64,000 nucleotides of DNA from JAJEAO01 sp963667635 (GCA_965232015.1 OZ246946.1:2790001-2854000), one strand, 5' to 3'. Numbered from the stretch's first letter, positions 46,627-60,094 are shown. The notes: generated by a model from the sequence alone, not told the origin. Numbers and translations are program-made.

Positions 46627-48165
46627 TCACGGCGACGCCGGGTGGCACTCGGACGCCACGAGACCGGCGCGCGCCTCGTAGCGACGGGCCGCGTCCGACT
46701 GGCCCGAGGACATCGCGACCTCCGCGGCCGCGGCGAGCACTTCGGCGTCGAACGGCCCAAGCGCCAGCGAGCGCTCGAAGGCCTCCAGGGCGGCTTCGGC
46801 CCGGCCGAGAGCAGCGAGCGAACGTCCGAGTGCGGCGAGATCGCGGGCCCGGCGGCCCGGCCCGTCCGCTGGCGCGGGGCTCGCGACGAGAGATTCCCAC
46901 GCGAGCACGGCTGCGGCGAAGTCACCGCGGTCGAAGGCGGCCTGCGCCGCCCTGCGCGCCTGCTCCCGGGCGTTCGACCGCTCCCACGCCGACTGCTCGG
47001 CGGCCGTCACCACCCCGAGACGCGCGAGCACGTGGTCCGCCTCGGTCGGCTCCCCGGTCTGGCGCAGCGCGGAATGGAGCGCGGTGAGGATGGCGGCGTG
47101 ATCGGGCCGCATCGCCGCAAGCGCCCGGAGCTCCCGGACCGCGTCAGCGGCGCGCCCTAGCCGGAGGGCGCGCTTCGCGATCGTGAAGCGCGTGCTCAGC
47201 GCGCCGGGGACGCGCCGGGCGCGCTCGGAGAGGAGGGCGAGGAGTTCCTCGTCGTCGCCCGCGGCGATGGCGTCGAGAGCCGGGCTCGCCATCTCACCGG
47301 CCGCCGCCGGATCGAGACGGAGGGCCTCCGCGTAGGCCGCGAGCGACCCCTCCACATTCATCCGGAAGGCGCGCAGCTCGCCGAGCAGCATCCACAGGGC
47401 GGAATTCCGTGCGCCTCCGGCGGCGAGCGACGACTCCGCCGCGTGGAGAGCGGCGGCGGGGTCGGCCTCGGTGGATGTGCGGGCAAGCAGGAGCCACGCA
47501 CCGGGATCCTCGGGGGCGACGTCGGTGGCGCGGCGCGCAGCGCACCGGGCGAGATCGTCAGCCCGCGCCCCGAGGGCGGCGAGAGACAGGGCCCGCCATG
47601 GACCAGGCCGGTCCGGCGCGAGCCGCGCCGTCTCCCGAGCCGCTTCGAGCGCCGTTTCGAGATGCTCGATCCGGTCGCGACTCCATTCCTCGGCTCGATC
47701 TCCTTCTCCCAGACGGCGAGCCAGATCGGAGCGCCGGAGCAGCGTCGGGACGAAGGTAGGCGCGAACCGGAGCGCCTCAGTGGTGGCGTCGAGCGCCCCG
47801 GCGAGGTCGCCCCTGCCGTCGAGCGCTTCAGCGAGGAGCGCCCACGCGAGGCCGGGCCGCTGCGCGGGCGTGGCTCGGGGGGGCGCAGCGTCCCCGGTGG
47901 CCTCGATCGCGGCGCGCAGGTGATCCGCGGCGACCCCCCACTCGCCGCGGGAGACGGCGAGCGCGCCGAGCTGCAGACGCGCCGGCCCGTGGAACGGCGC
48001 TTCGTCCACGATCTCGAGGAGCAGGGGCGCGGCTGCGTCGTCGTTCCCTTCGGCGAGGTGGATGAGAGCCGTCTCCATGCGGTGGCGGATCTCCGGTATC
48101 TGCGCTGCTCCCATGGACGCCACGAGCAGCGCGAAGAGGGTGCTGGCCCGGGTTGGCGGGGTCAT
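46627..48165 (-). CDS. TPR-repeat protein
   Basis: A protein of 512 residues; a signal peptide is likely (TRASTLFALLVASMGAAQ). It is made of tetratricopeptide repeats from about residue 25 to the end, for example LIHLAEGNDDAAAPLLLEIV, GDLAGALDATTEALRFAPTF and ALGRAEAALEAFERSLALGP. TPR arrays bind proteins. Its ATG (48165-48163) overlaps the TGA of the FG-GAP gene (ATGA), so translation is coupled. It closes the NhaC-AKR-FG-GAP-TPR operon. Confidence 0.88.
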   Translation of the reverse strand: MTPPTRASTLFALLVASMGAAQIPEIRHRMETALIHLAEGNDDAAAPLLLEIVDEAPFHGPARLQLGALAVSRGEWGVAADHLRAAIEATGDAAPPRATPAQRPGLAWALLAEALDGRGDLAGALDATTEALRFAPTFVPTLLRRSDLARRLGEGDRAEEWSRDRIEHLETALEAARETARLAPDRPGPWRALSLAALGARADDLARCAARRATDVAPEDPGAWLLLARTSTEADPAAALHAAESSLAAGGARNSALWMLLGELRAFRMNVEGSLAAYAEALRLDPAAAGEMASPALDAIAAGDDEELLALLSERARRVPGALSTRFTIAKRALRLGRAADAVRELRALAAMRPDHAAILTALHSALRQTGEPTEADHVLARLGVVTAAEQSAWERSNAREQARRAAQAAFDRGDFAAAVLAWESLVASPAPADGPGRRARDLAALGRSLAALGRAEAALEAFERSLALGPFDAEVLAAAAEVAMSSGQSDAARRYEARAGLVASECHPASP

Positions 48166-49928
48166 GGGCGCCCATGGAGCGCCGGTGGGGTCGGTTGCTC
48201 GGCGCCCGACTGGAGTCCGGCGCTGCGGGAATCCGGCCCAGTCCTCCCGGTGGGGGTCCCGACGGGCAGGGCGATGGGCGGGGCGCCGCGCTTGAGGAGC
48301 CAGGTGCGGCGGGCGGCCAGCTCCTTCCGGGTCTCGGCCGTACCGTCGCGCCAGCGCACCTCGACCGATACCGGACGATCGAAGGCTCCGAGCCCGAAGT
48401 GGAGGACCCGCTCGCTGTCCGAGGCGTAACTTCCACCGGAACTCTGCTCGGCGAAGCGGCGCACACCGGCGGCAGTGAGCGTGATCCGCGCGCCGAGCCC
48501 ATCGCGCTCTCCGACGGGATCTGCGAGTCGGAACCGGATCCAGCTCCCTTCGGGGGCGATTCGTCGGCTCCACAGCACCGGCGCCGCATCCTGATTCGAG
48601 ACCGCGACCTCCCAGCCGCCGTCCCCATCGAGATCGAGCATCGCCATGCCGCGGGAGGAGCGTTCCGTTCGCCCGAATGTCCCGGCGCGATAGCCGTCCG
48701 CCTCCCGCAGAAAGAGCTGGTCGGGCTGCGAGTAGGACTCGCCGAGCGCGGGGTCCTCCTCGACCTGCGGGTAGAGGTGGCCGTTCGCGAACGCAAGATC
48801 GGGATCGCCGTCGTTCTCGGCGTCGAAGAAAATCGTCCCCCACCCGAGCGGCGCGAACGTCGCGGTGGCGATCCCGGCGCCCACGGCGTCGTCGAGGAAC
48901 AGGTCCGCGGCCAGCCCTCGATAGAAGGCGTAGTGGTCGTGAGCAAAGTTCGTCACCGCGAGGTCGGGCAAGCCGTCCCCGTCCGCATCGGCCACCGCCA
49001 CGCCCATGCTCCCCTGCGTGGCCCCGTCGGCGCTGAGCGCCGCGCCGGCGAGGAGGCCGACGTCGCGGAACCCGCCGTCCTCGTTCCGCCACAGCCCATT
49101 CGCCGTGGAGTCGTTCGCCACGAAGAGATCGGGATCCCCGTCACCGTCGGCATCGAACGCGGCCACTCCCATCGAAAAGCGCGGGGGCCCGGCCGAGAAG
49201 CCGGCCGCGGCGGTCTCGTCGAGAAACCCGGCGCGGCCGTCCGCCCGGTAGAACCGGTTCGCCGCCGGCGGGAGCCCGCGCGGGCCGTCGAGCACGGGCA
49301 CCCGCCCCCGCCAGCGGCGCGTCCGCCTCCCGGCGCCGATCTGCGTCTCGCTCGCCTCGATGTAGTTGGCAACGAACAGATCGGCGAAGCCGTCGCCATC
49401 CGCATCGAGGAACGTGGCCCCGATGCTCCAGTCGTCCCCGGCGACCCCGGCTGAGGCCGCGACCTCCGCAAACGTGCCGTCGCCGTTGTTGCGGAACAGC
49501 AGATTGGGCCCGAGCGCGGTGATGTACAGGTCGGGCGCTCCATCCCCATCGAAGTCGCCGCTGACCGCGCCCTGCCCCCAGACGTCGGTCCGGACTCCGG
49601 CGGCTTCGGTCACGTCGGTGAATCCGCGGCCGCCGAGATTCCGGTAGAGGCCGCCGGATCGCCGTCGCCACGGATCTCCGGGGGCGTCCCATGCCGGAGC
49701 GTTGGGGAAGTAGAGGTCGGGCAAGCCGTCCTGGTCGTAGTCGAGCACCGCGACTCCGGTGCCGGTGGACTCGGCGATGTGGTCCTTCGACGGACCTCCG
49801 GTCCCGGTGACGATGGTCAGGCCGAGCGCCGGCGCAACGTCCACCCACGGCGGCGCCTGCTCCCGGGCCCCGGACGGAGCAGACAGGAACGCGGTGGCGA
49901 ATGCGACCGCGGCGTAGCGCAGCTTCAG
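48162..49928 (-). CDS. FG-GAP / ASPIC-UnbV secreted repeat protein
   Basis: A protein of about 588 residues with FG-GAP (VCBS-type) beta-propeller repeats: GVAVLDYDQDGLPDLYF, SGDFDGDGAPDLYIT, AFDADGDGDPDLFVA and ADADGDGLPDLAVTN, whose D-x-D-x-D-G loops bind calcium. The C-terminal ASPIC/UnbV domain shows GARITLTAAGVRRF and VSVEVRWRDGTAE. No ATG, GTG or TTG fits; a CTG at 49928 overlaps the upstream stop (CTGA) and is followed by a signal peptide (KLRYAAVAFATAFLSAPSGA). The last 30 or so residues are encoded by a dispersed repeat and look unrelated to the domain. Confidence 0.85.
   Translation of the reverse strand: MKLRYAAVAFATAFLSAPSGAREQAPPWVDVAPALGLTIVTGTGGPSKDHIAESTGTGVAVLDYDQDGLPDLYFPNAPAWDAPGDPWRRRSGGLYRNLGGRGFTDVTEAAGVRTDVWGQGAVSGDFDGDGAPDLYITALGPNLLFRNNGDGTFAEVAASAGVAGDDWSIGATFLDADGDGFADLFVANYIEASETQIGAGRRTRRWRGRVPVLDGPRGLPPAANRFYRADGRAGFLDETAAAGFSAGPPRFSMGVAAFDADGDGDPDLFVANDSTANGLWRNEDGGFRDVGLLAGAALSADGATQGSMGVAVADADGDGLPDLAVTNFAHDHYAFYRGLAADLFLDDAVGAGIATATFAPLGWGTIFFDAENDGDPDLAFANGHLYPQVEEDPALGESYSQPDQLFLREADGYRAGTFGRTERSSRGMAMLDLDGDGGWEVAVSNQDAAPVLWSRRIAPEGSWIRFRLADPVGERDGLGARITLTAAGVRRFAEQSSGGSYASDSERVLHFGLGAFDRPVSVEVRWRDGTAETRKELAARRTWLLKRGAPPIALPVGTPTGRTGPDSRSAGLQSGAEQPTPPALHGRP
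48207..48260. repeat. Dispersed-repeat copy inside the 3' end of the FG-GAP gene
   Basis: GACTGGAGTCCGGCGC occurs at 48208-48223, followed 13 bases later by CCCAGTCCTCCCGGTGGGGG, a one-mismatch form of the 13-bp unit with its G-rich tail. The copy lies within the reading frame, read in reverse, and supplies the C-terminal residues GTPTGRTGPDSRSAGLQSGA. Confidence 0.85.
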
Positions 49929-50923
49929 TCCCGCGGTGAGGGCTGGTCGTGCCCGATCACCGGATGCGCGAGGTAGGGCGCCTCCAGCCTGGCGATCGTG
50001 TCGTCGTCGAGTTCGAGGTCCAGGGCGGCGGCGAGCTGTTCGAGCTGCCACACGCGGGTCGCGCCGACGATGGGCGCCGTGACGCCGGGAACGGAGAGGA
50101 CCCACGCCAGGGCGACTTTGGCCGGGGGCTCTCCGAGGTCGCGTGCGACTTCGAGCAGGGTATCGAGCACGGCGAAGTCGCTGTCCTTGTAGTAGCGATC
50201 CGCGTTCAGGGAATCGCTCCCGGCGCGAGCGGTGCCCGAACGATCCTCTCGGCTGCGGCTTCCGGTGAGGAACCCGGCCGCGAGCGGACTCCACGGGATG
50301 ATCCCGACGCCTTCGTCGAGGCACAGCGGAATCATCTCCCGCTCCTCCTCGCGATAGACGAGGTTCAGCAGGTTCTGCATGGATACGAAGCGCTGGCAGC
50401 CGAGCTGGTCGGCGGCGTGGAGCATCTGCGCGAACTGCCACGCCGCCATGCTGCTCGCCCCGAGATAACGGACCTTGCCGGCGCACACGAGGGAATCGAG
50501 GGCCTCGATGGTCTCCTCGATCGGGGTGTGCGGATCGAAGCGGTGGATCTGGTAGAGGTCGAGGTAATCGAGGCCGAGGCGACGGAGCGAGGCCTCGCAG
50601 GAAGCGAGGATGTGCTTTCGGGAGAGACCGCCGCGGTTGGGACGATCCGCCATCGGAAAGAAGACCTTGCTCGCGACCACGTAGTCCTCGCGGTGTGCGA
50701 GCTCCCGGAGGAGTTTTCCGGTGATCTCCTCGCTCTTGCCCAGCGAGTACATGTCGGCGGTGTCGAAGAAGTTGATGCCGAGCTCGAGGGCGCGGACGAA
50801 GTGCTCGCGGGCATCCGCCTCGTCGAGCAGCCAGGGACGCCAGTCGGGGTCTCCGTAAGTCATGCAGCCGAGCGCGAGCCGGCTCACTTCGAGCCCGGTG
50901 TCTCCGAGCCGGGCGGTCTTCAC
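49925..50923 (-). CDS. Aldo/keto reductase
   Basis: A protein of 332 residues from GTG 50923, an NAD(P)H-dependent oxidoreductase of the YajO/Tas-like group. The catalytic tetrad is visible: Asp and Tyr in FFDTADMYSLG, Lys in VVASKVFF, His in YQIHRFD. VSMQNLLNLVYREEE, GIIPWSPLAAGFLTG and TAPIVGATRVWQLEQL are family motifs. Substrate unknown. It is coupled on both sides: its start overlaps the NhaC stop (GTGA) and its stop overlaps the FG-GAP CTG start. Confidence 0.93.
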   Translation of the reverse strand: MKTARLGDTGLEVSRLALGCMTYGDPDWRPWLLDEADAREHFVRALELGINFFDTADMYSLGKSEEITGKLLRELAHREDYVVASKVFFPMADRPNRGGLSRKHILASCEASLRRLGLDYLDLYQIHRFDPHTPIEETIEALDSLVCAGKVRYLGASSMAAWQFAQMLHAADQLGCQRFVSMQNLLNLVYREEEREMIPLCLDEGVGIIPWSPLAAGFLTGSRSREDRSGTARAGSDSLNADRYYKDSDFAVLDTLLEVARDLGEPPAKVALAWVLSVPGVTAPIVGATRVWQLEQLAAALDLELDDDTIARLEAPYLAHPVIGHDQPSPRD

Positions 50924-52920
50924 GGCTCGGACGGGTCGGACGCTTCGACGCGGGAGCCGAGGACGCGCACGAGGACCACGGTGGCGACGACCCCGGCGAG
51001 AAGGGCGAGCCATGGGGACACGCCGAAGCTGGTCGGCAGGATGCCGAGTCCGATCGCGATCCCGGCGGCGCTCAGCGCGTAGGGGAGCTGGGTTCGGACG
51101 TGGTCTATGTGGTCGCAGGCGGTGGCCATGGAACTCAGGACGGTCGTGTCCGAGATCGGAGAGCAATGATCGCCGAACACGGCGCCCGCGAGCACGGCGC
51201 CGACGACGCCCATGAGGATCGGATCGGCGGCCGCCGGAGCGAGGCCGGCGTTCGCGGACAGCGCACTCGCGAGCGGAATCACGAGCGGCATCAGGACGGC
51301 CATGGTCGCCCAGCTTGTCCCGGTCGCGAACGCCATGACGCCGGCGACGATGAAAGTCAGGGTCGGCAGGAGGCCGGGACTGAGGACGTTCTGGAGGACC
51401 AGGACGAGATAGTCGGCGGCGTGGAGGTCACCCGTGACGTCGCCGATGGACCACGCCAGAATGAGGATGACGATGGCGAGGACCATGGAGCGCAGGCCCG
51501 CGAGCCAGGCGTCCATGGCGTCGGCCAGCTTCAGGACCCGGCGGCCGACGGCGAGGATGATCCCGGAAGCGCATCCAGCGATGGCGGCGCACAGCAGGGC
51601 CACGTAGGAGTCCGAGTTCGTGACGACCTCCCGAATCCCGTACTCGGTCGTCCCGGCGGCTGCGAGCGCGTTCCGCCCGGTGATCCAGATCATCGCGCCG
51701 GCGGTCCCGAGCACGAAGAGGATCGGGACGATGCCGTGGATCCACAGCCGGGTCGCGCTCCCGTCCGCGATTTCCGGATGCTCGTCGAGCGTCTCGGTGG
51801 CGGGTTCCGCGCCCGGACGGAGTGGCTGGTTCAGCGTCCGCGCCCGACGCTCGGCGGCGCGCATGGGACCGAAGTCGCGGCCGAGCAGCCCGACCGTGAG
51901 CGCGAGCGCGAAGGAGAAGATCGGATAGAAGCGGTAGGGGATCGTGCGGAGGAAGACCGAGTAGCCGTCCTCCGGGTAGGAGATGAGGTCGAGCCCCTGG
52001 TCTATGAGGCCGACCTCGTACCCGATCCACGTCGAGACGATCACCGTGCTCGCCACCGAGGCGGCGCCGGTATCGGTGAGAAACGCCAGCTTCTCCCGCG
52101 AGATCCGGAGGCCGTCGGTGATCGGCCGCATCAGGTTGCCGCGGATGATGACGTTGGCGTAGTCGTCGAAGAAGATCACGAAGGCGGTCAGCATGGTGCT
52201 CACCTGCCCCTGGCGCGGCGTCTTCGCGTACCGGGTGATGAGTTCGGCAAAGCCGCGGGCGCCGCCGCTGCGGGCGAGGATGCCGGCGAGCCCGCCGAAC
52301 ATCATGCTGAAGACGATGATGTGGGCGCGATCCGAGTCGGCGACCGCACCGATCACGAACCGGCTGCCCACCTCGAAGAAGCCGACCAGCGGGTTGAAGC
52401 CGGTCAGGATGGTGGCGCCCACCCAGATCCCCGCCACCAGTGCGACGATGACCTGTCGCAGCCAGATCGCCAGCAGGATGGCGAGGAGGGGCGGGGTGAG
52501 CGCGAGCCAGCCCGGGATGGCGCGAAGCGTCGTGCTCCCGGACGTGCTCCCGGACGCGCCGCTCACGGCGACCGCGACCGGGATGGCGCCCGCTTCCGCC
52601 ACGGTCACTCCAGCGAAGACCACGCCGCCATCGGAGGCGCGAACCGACTCGTGTGTCGCTCCTTCGAGAGTGGCCCAGGCGGCCGCAAGGGCTGCGCCGC
52701 CGTCCGCTGGCCGCGCGGTCAGCTCGAAGGGGACGCCCGTGAGAACGATCTCCGGCGCCTCGAGCTCGAGCGCTCCGGTCTGCGCCGCCGCCGGCGCGGC
52801 GCTCAGCCACCAGGCGAGCGATGCGCCGAGCACGAGGCCGAGGCCTGTGCGGGTCGGCGGACGACCGGCCCCTGCGCCGCGCCCCACCGTCCTTGATCGA
52901 GCGGCGCGCCCACACAGCAT
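50920..52920 (-). CDS. NhaC-family antiporter with N-terminal periplasmic Ig-like domain
   Basis: A protein of 666 residues, about 200 longer than the NhaC-like protein at 22651-24057. Residues 1-47 look like a signal or first helix (GLGLVLGASLAWWLSAAPAAA). Residues about 50-130 are beta-rich and Ig-like (LEAPEIVLTGVPFELTARPA, VFAGVTVAEAGAIPVAVAVS). The transporter part begins near 135, with MAFATGTSWATMAVLMPL and FGDHCSPISDTTVLSSMATA. NhaC-type exchange of Na+ and H+ is the family role. A TACAAT box seven bases before the ATG suggests a leaderless start of the operon. Confidence 0.9.
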   Translation of the reverse strand: MLCGRAARSRTVGRGAGAGRPPTRTGLGLVLGASLAWWLSAAPAAAQTGALELEAPEIVLTGVPFELTARPADGGAALAAAWATLEGATHESVRASDGGVVFAGVTVAEAGAIPVAVAVSGASGSTSGSTTLRAIPGWLALTPPLLAILLAIWLRQVIVALVAGIWVGATILTGFNPLVGFFEVGSRFVIGAVADSDRAHIIVFSMMFGGLAGILARSGGARGFAELITRYAKTPRQGQVSTMLTAFVIFFDDYANVIIRGNLMRPITDGLRISREKLAFLTDTGAASVASTVIVSTWIGYEVGLIDQGLDLISYPEDGYSVFLRTIPYRFYPIFSFALALTVGLLGRDFGPMRAAERRARTLNQPLRPGAEPATETLDEHPEIADGSATRLWIHGIVPILFVLGTAGAMIWITGRNALAAAGTTEYGIREVVTNSDSYVALLCAAIAGCASGIILAVGRRVLKLADAMDAWLAGLRSMVLAIVILILAWSIGDVTGDLHAADYLVLVLQNVLSPGLLPTLTFIVAGVMAFATGTSWATMAVLMPLVIPLASALSANAGLAPAAADPILMGVVGAVLAGAVFGDHCSPISDTTVLSSMATACDHIDHVRTQLPYALSAAGIAIGLGILPTSFGVSPWLALLAGVVATVVLVRVLGSRVEASDPSEP

Positions 52921-52927
52921 GCCCGCG

Positions 52928-52933
52928 ATTGTA
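52928..52933 (-). promoter_or_regulatory. -10 box of the NhaC operon, leaderless arrangement
   Basis: TACAAT on the minus strand matches the -10 consensus at five of six positions and ends seven bases before the ATG. A -35 is not obvious. It lies beside the dispersed repeat at 52960-53012. Confidence 0.45.
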
Positions 52934-52959
52934 CGGGCCGCGCCCGGTCCGGTGCGCCG

Positions 52960-53012
52960 CTCGGTGCCGGGCCCCTACCGGGAGAACCGGCGGAGTCCGG
53001 CGCTCCGGAGGA
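52960..53012. repeat. Dispersed-repeat copy next to the 5S rRNA 3' end
   Basis: Bases 52960-53003 are identical to 25167-25210 over 44 positions: TCGGTGCCGGGCCCC, an inverted 13-bp unit, then GGAGTCCGGCGC. A short hairpin CGGAG/CTCCG brackets 52991-53007. It occupies the place where the rRNA terminator should be, but there is no T-run on the minus strand. Confidence 0.88.
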
Positions 53013-53013
53013 G

Positions 53014-53131
53014 TCCCGGCGACGACCTACTCTCCCACAGCGCTTCCACTGCAGTACCATCGGCGCTGGAGGGCTTAACTGCCGTGTTCGGGATGGGAAC
53101 GGGTGTGGCCCCTCCGCTCGGGTCACCGGGA
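53014..53131 (-). rRNA. rrf: 5S ribosomal RNA
   Basis: About 118 bases. Read on the minus strand it begins and ends with the complementary TCCCGG and CCGGGA arms, and holds the conserved CCCGAACACGGCAGTTAAG segment and CGATGGTACTGC. It is the last gene of the rRNA operon, 122 bases after 23S. Confidence 0.95.
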
Positions 53132-53253
53132 CGAAATTGATCCGTTTTTGGTCAACTTGGGAAGATCTGGCAGAGCGCCTCGCAGCCGAAGCCGCGTGGA
53201 ACTCATTTCTTGGGTGCGATTCCGCGCCGCGTGGCCCATGGACCAGCGGGGTG

Positions 53254-56242
<2,989 letters not shown>

Positions 56243-56468
56243 ACGACAGTGTGCGTCCCTCCGAAGAGGAGACGCTTTCCCGACGTGGCCCATACGCCAC
56301 TTGGCGCAGAATGCACCTTTGAAATTGCCAGACGCTTCCGTTGACAGAAGACCGGGCGCGTCAAGCGCGCCGGGCTGAAATCTCGGGGGCCGAGGTCGCT
56401 TACCGTCCGAAGCTCCACACGTCACTGGGTGGCGCGATCGGCTGAGGACTGACCCTGGCACCGGGCCG

Positions 56469-56541
56469 TGGAGAATACCGGGCTCGAACCGGTGACCTCC
56501 TGCGTGCAAAGCAGGCGCTCTCCCGACTGAGCTAATTCCCC
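56469..56541 (-). tRNA. tRNA-Ala (TGC)
   Basis: A 73-base cloverleaf: acceptor GGGGAAT pairs with ATTCTCC, D-arm TAGCTCAGTCGGGAGAGC, anticodon loop CTTTGCACG with TGC, and T-arm GGTTCGAGCCC. CCA is not encoded. It lies in the 16S-23S spacer, the usual place. Confidence 0.97.
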
Positions 56542-56561
56542 GGCGTGCTCCCGCTCGCTGG

Positions 56562-56635
<74 letters not shown>

Positions 56636-56924
56636 AGCAGCCAGAGTCGAAGACGCTCACCCGCGAGGGCGGCGTCCGGCGCAATCCCGGCGCCACTCCG
56701 AGTCGAAGACTCCGGTGACGACGGGCCACCGGTCCAAACCTCCGGCTCCCGAAGACTCCCGGTTCGGCAGAGACGAGCTCGAGTCGGAGCGAGGATTGAC
56801 CTGAACCTCCGCGAATCTCCTGGAGGTCGGGAAGATCCGACCCGATCAGGAGTGTCCACCGGACACGATGCCGACGAGTGTCGGCGTCCGGCGTCCCCGT
56901 GAGTGGGGGAAAGGAAGTTCTGAA

Positions 56925-58486
<1,562 letters not shown>

Positions 58487-58864
58487 AAAATCCGATGTCT
58501 CCGAAGAGACGCCGGAAAGTGTCTCGACCAGCCGACAGTCAGAAGATTGCCAAAGATCCCGCGGGGGTACCTCCGAATCGGAGGGGAGCGGGAGGGGGCG
58601 TGGGTGCGGAGTCACACCACAAGGGTGCGATCAGCGCGACCCGTTCTGCCGCCGGGGCACCATCACGGCGCGGCACTGGCGTCTATCGAGTCCGAAACCT
58701 GCTGTTCGAAAAGATGTATGTTTTGTTGAGTGTTCGCTCGCTCGACTGAGCTCGCTCTGCCTTGTTGAAAATGAACCGGGCTCCCCGTGGGGAGGAACGG
58801 TCAGTATAGCGAGGACGACGGTCAAGGGTCAAGAAGGAAAAGTCTTCGGCGGAATCAGGAGTCG
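58487..58864 (-). other. rRNA operon leader region
   Basis: The 378 bases between tyrS and 16S hold no gene. On the minus strand they contain the promoter at 58803-58832, a perfect inverted repeat CTCCCC/GGGGAG at 58781-58794 close to the expected transcript start, and GTCTC-TTCG-GAGAC, a five-pair stem with a UUCG tetraloop at 58497-58510, about ten bases before the 16S 5' end. Confidence 0.6.
58803..58832 (-). promoter_or_regulatory. Sigma-70-like promoter of the rRNA operon
   Basis: On the minus strand TTGACC (58832-58827) and TATACT (58808-58803) are 18 bases apart. A second TTGACC lies at 58825-58820. The promoter sits 33 bases after the tyrS stop, about 310 bases before 16S. It is the best promoter match in the window. 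Confidence 0.65.
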
Positions 58865-60094
58865 TCAGGAGTCCACCGAAACGCCGCAGACGGACCGGAG
58901 CCGCAGGAAGCGGCGCTTGCCCACCCGAAGGACGGCTTCCCGGCCCTCGGGAGGCGGGGCGAGGCGCGCGCCGCGGGCGAGGCGGCTGCCGTCGAGGGAC
59001 ACGGCGCCCTGGTCGAGGAGACGGCGGGCGGCGCTGCGGGAGGGGGCGAAACCGGCGGAGGTGAGGAGTCCCAGGATCTCGGCCGGTTCCTCCAGCGTCC
59101 GGATGGGGGCGTCGTCGGGAACCCCGCCCCGAGCGAACACGGCCTCGAAGCGCTCGCGGGCGGCATCCGCGGCCGGGCGCGAGTGGAAATCGGTCACGAT
59201 CCGGGTCGCCAGCTCCTGCTTCGCCGCTTTCGGGTGGGTCTCGCCCGACGCGACCCGGCTCTCGAGCGCGGCGATCTCGGCCGGGGTGGAGTCGGTCAGG
59301 AGCTCGTAGTAGCGGAACATCAGCCTGTCGCTGATGGACATCAGCTTGCCGAACATTTCGGCCGGGGGCTCGGTCACCCCGACGGCGTTGCCGAGGCTCT
59401 TCGACATCTTCTCCACGCCGTCGAGTCCGGTGAGGAGCGGCATGGTGAGGACGGCCTGGGGCTCGAGTCCGTACTCCCGCATGATCTGGCGGCCGACCAG
59501 CAGATTGAAGAGCTGATCGGTCCCGCCGAGCTCGAAGTCCGCCTCCATGGCGACCGAGTCGTACGCCTGCGCCAGCGGGTAGAGGAACTCGTGGATCGAA
59601 ATCGGCTGGCCCCGACGGAAGCGGTTGGAAAAATCGTCGCGCTCCAGCATGCGCGCCACCGTGTAGCGGGACGCGAGCCGGATCAGGCCCTCGGCCCCCA
59701 GCTTCCCGAGCCAGGAGCTGTTGAACGCGACCCGGGTGCGATCCGGGTCCAGAATGCGGAACACCTGCTCCCGGTAGGTTTCGGCGTTCTGCTGGATCTG
59801 CTCCGGCGTCAACTGGGGTCGGGTCTTCGAGCGACCGGTGGGATCCCCGATCATCCCGGTGAAATCGCCGATGACGAACCAGACCTCGTGGCCGAGGTCC
59901 TGGAAGTGCTTCATCTTGCGGATCACCACAGTGTGCCCGAGGTGGAGGTCCGGCGCGGAGGGATCGAACCCGACCTTGACCCGCAGCGGGGTGCGCGACT
60001 CGGCGTGGCGCGCGAGCTTGGCCTCGAGTGCGCCGGCGGGCTCGAGGTCCACCGCTCCCCTGGAGAGGTAGGCGGCCTGCTCGGCCAGCGTCAT
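58865..60094 (-). CDS. tyrS: Tyrosyl-tRNA synthetase
   Basis: It charges tRNA-Tyr with tyrosine in the cytoplasm. The protein has 409 residues. Class I motifs: HIGH appears as DLHLGHTVVIRKMKHF and KMSKS as GVEKMSKSLGNAVGV. Substrate-binding FELGGTDQLFNLLVGR is typical of the TyrRZ type. A C-terminal S4 RNA-binding domain follows (PSRSAARRLLDQGAVSLDG). Its ATG overlaps the purN stop (ATGA), so it is coupled to the purine genes. Confidence 0.97.
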   Translation of the reverse strand: MTLAEQAAYLSRGAVDLEPAGALEAKLARHAESRTPLRVKVGFDPSAPDLHLGHTVVIRKMKHFQDLGHEVWFVIGDFTGMIGDPTGRSKTRPQLTPEQIQQNAETYREQVFRILDPDRTRVAFNSSWLGKLGAEGLIRLASRYTVARMLERDDFSNRFRRGQPISIHEFLYPLAQAYDSVAMEADFELGGTDQLFNLLVGRQIMREYGLEPQAVLTMPLLTGLDGVEKMSKSLGNAVGVTEPPAEMFGKLMSISDRLMFRYYELLTDSTPAEIAALESRVASGETHPKAAKQELATRIVTDFHSRPAADAARERFEAVFARGGVPDDAPIRTLEEPAEILGLLTSAGFAPSRSAARRLLDQGAVSLDGSRLARGARLAPPPEGREAVLRVGKRRFLRLRSVCGVSVDS

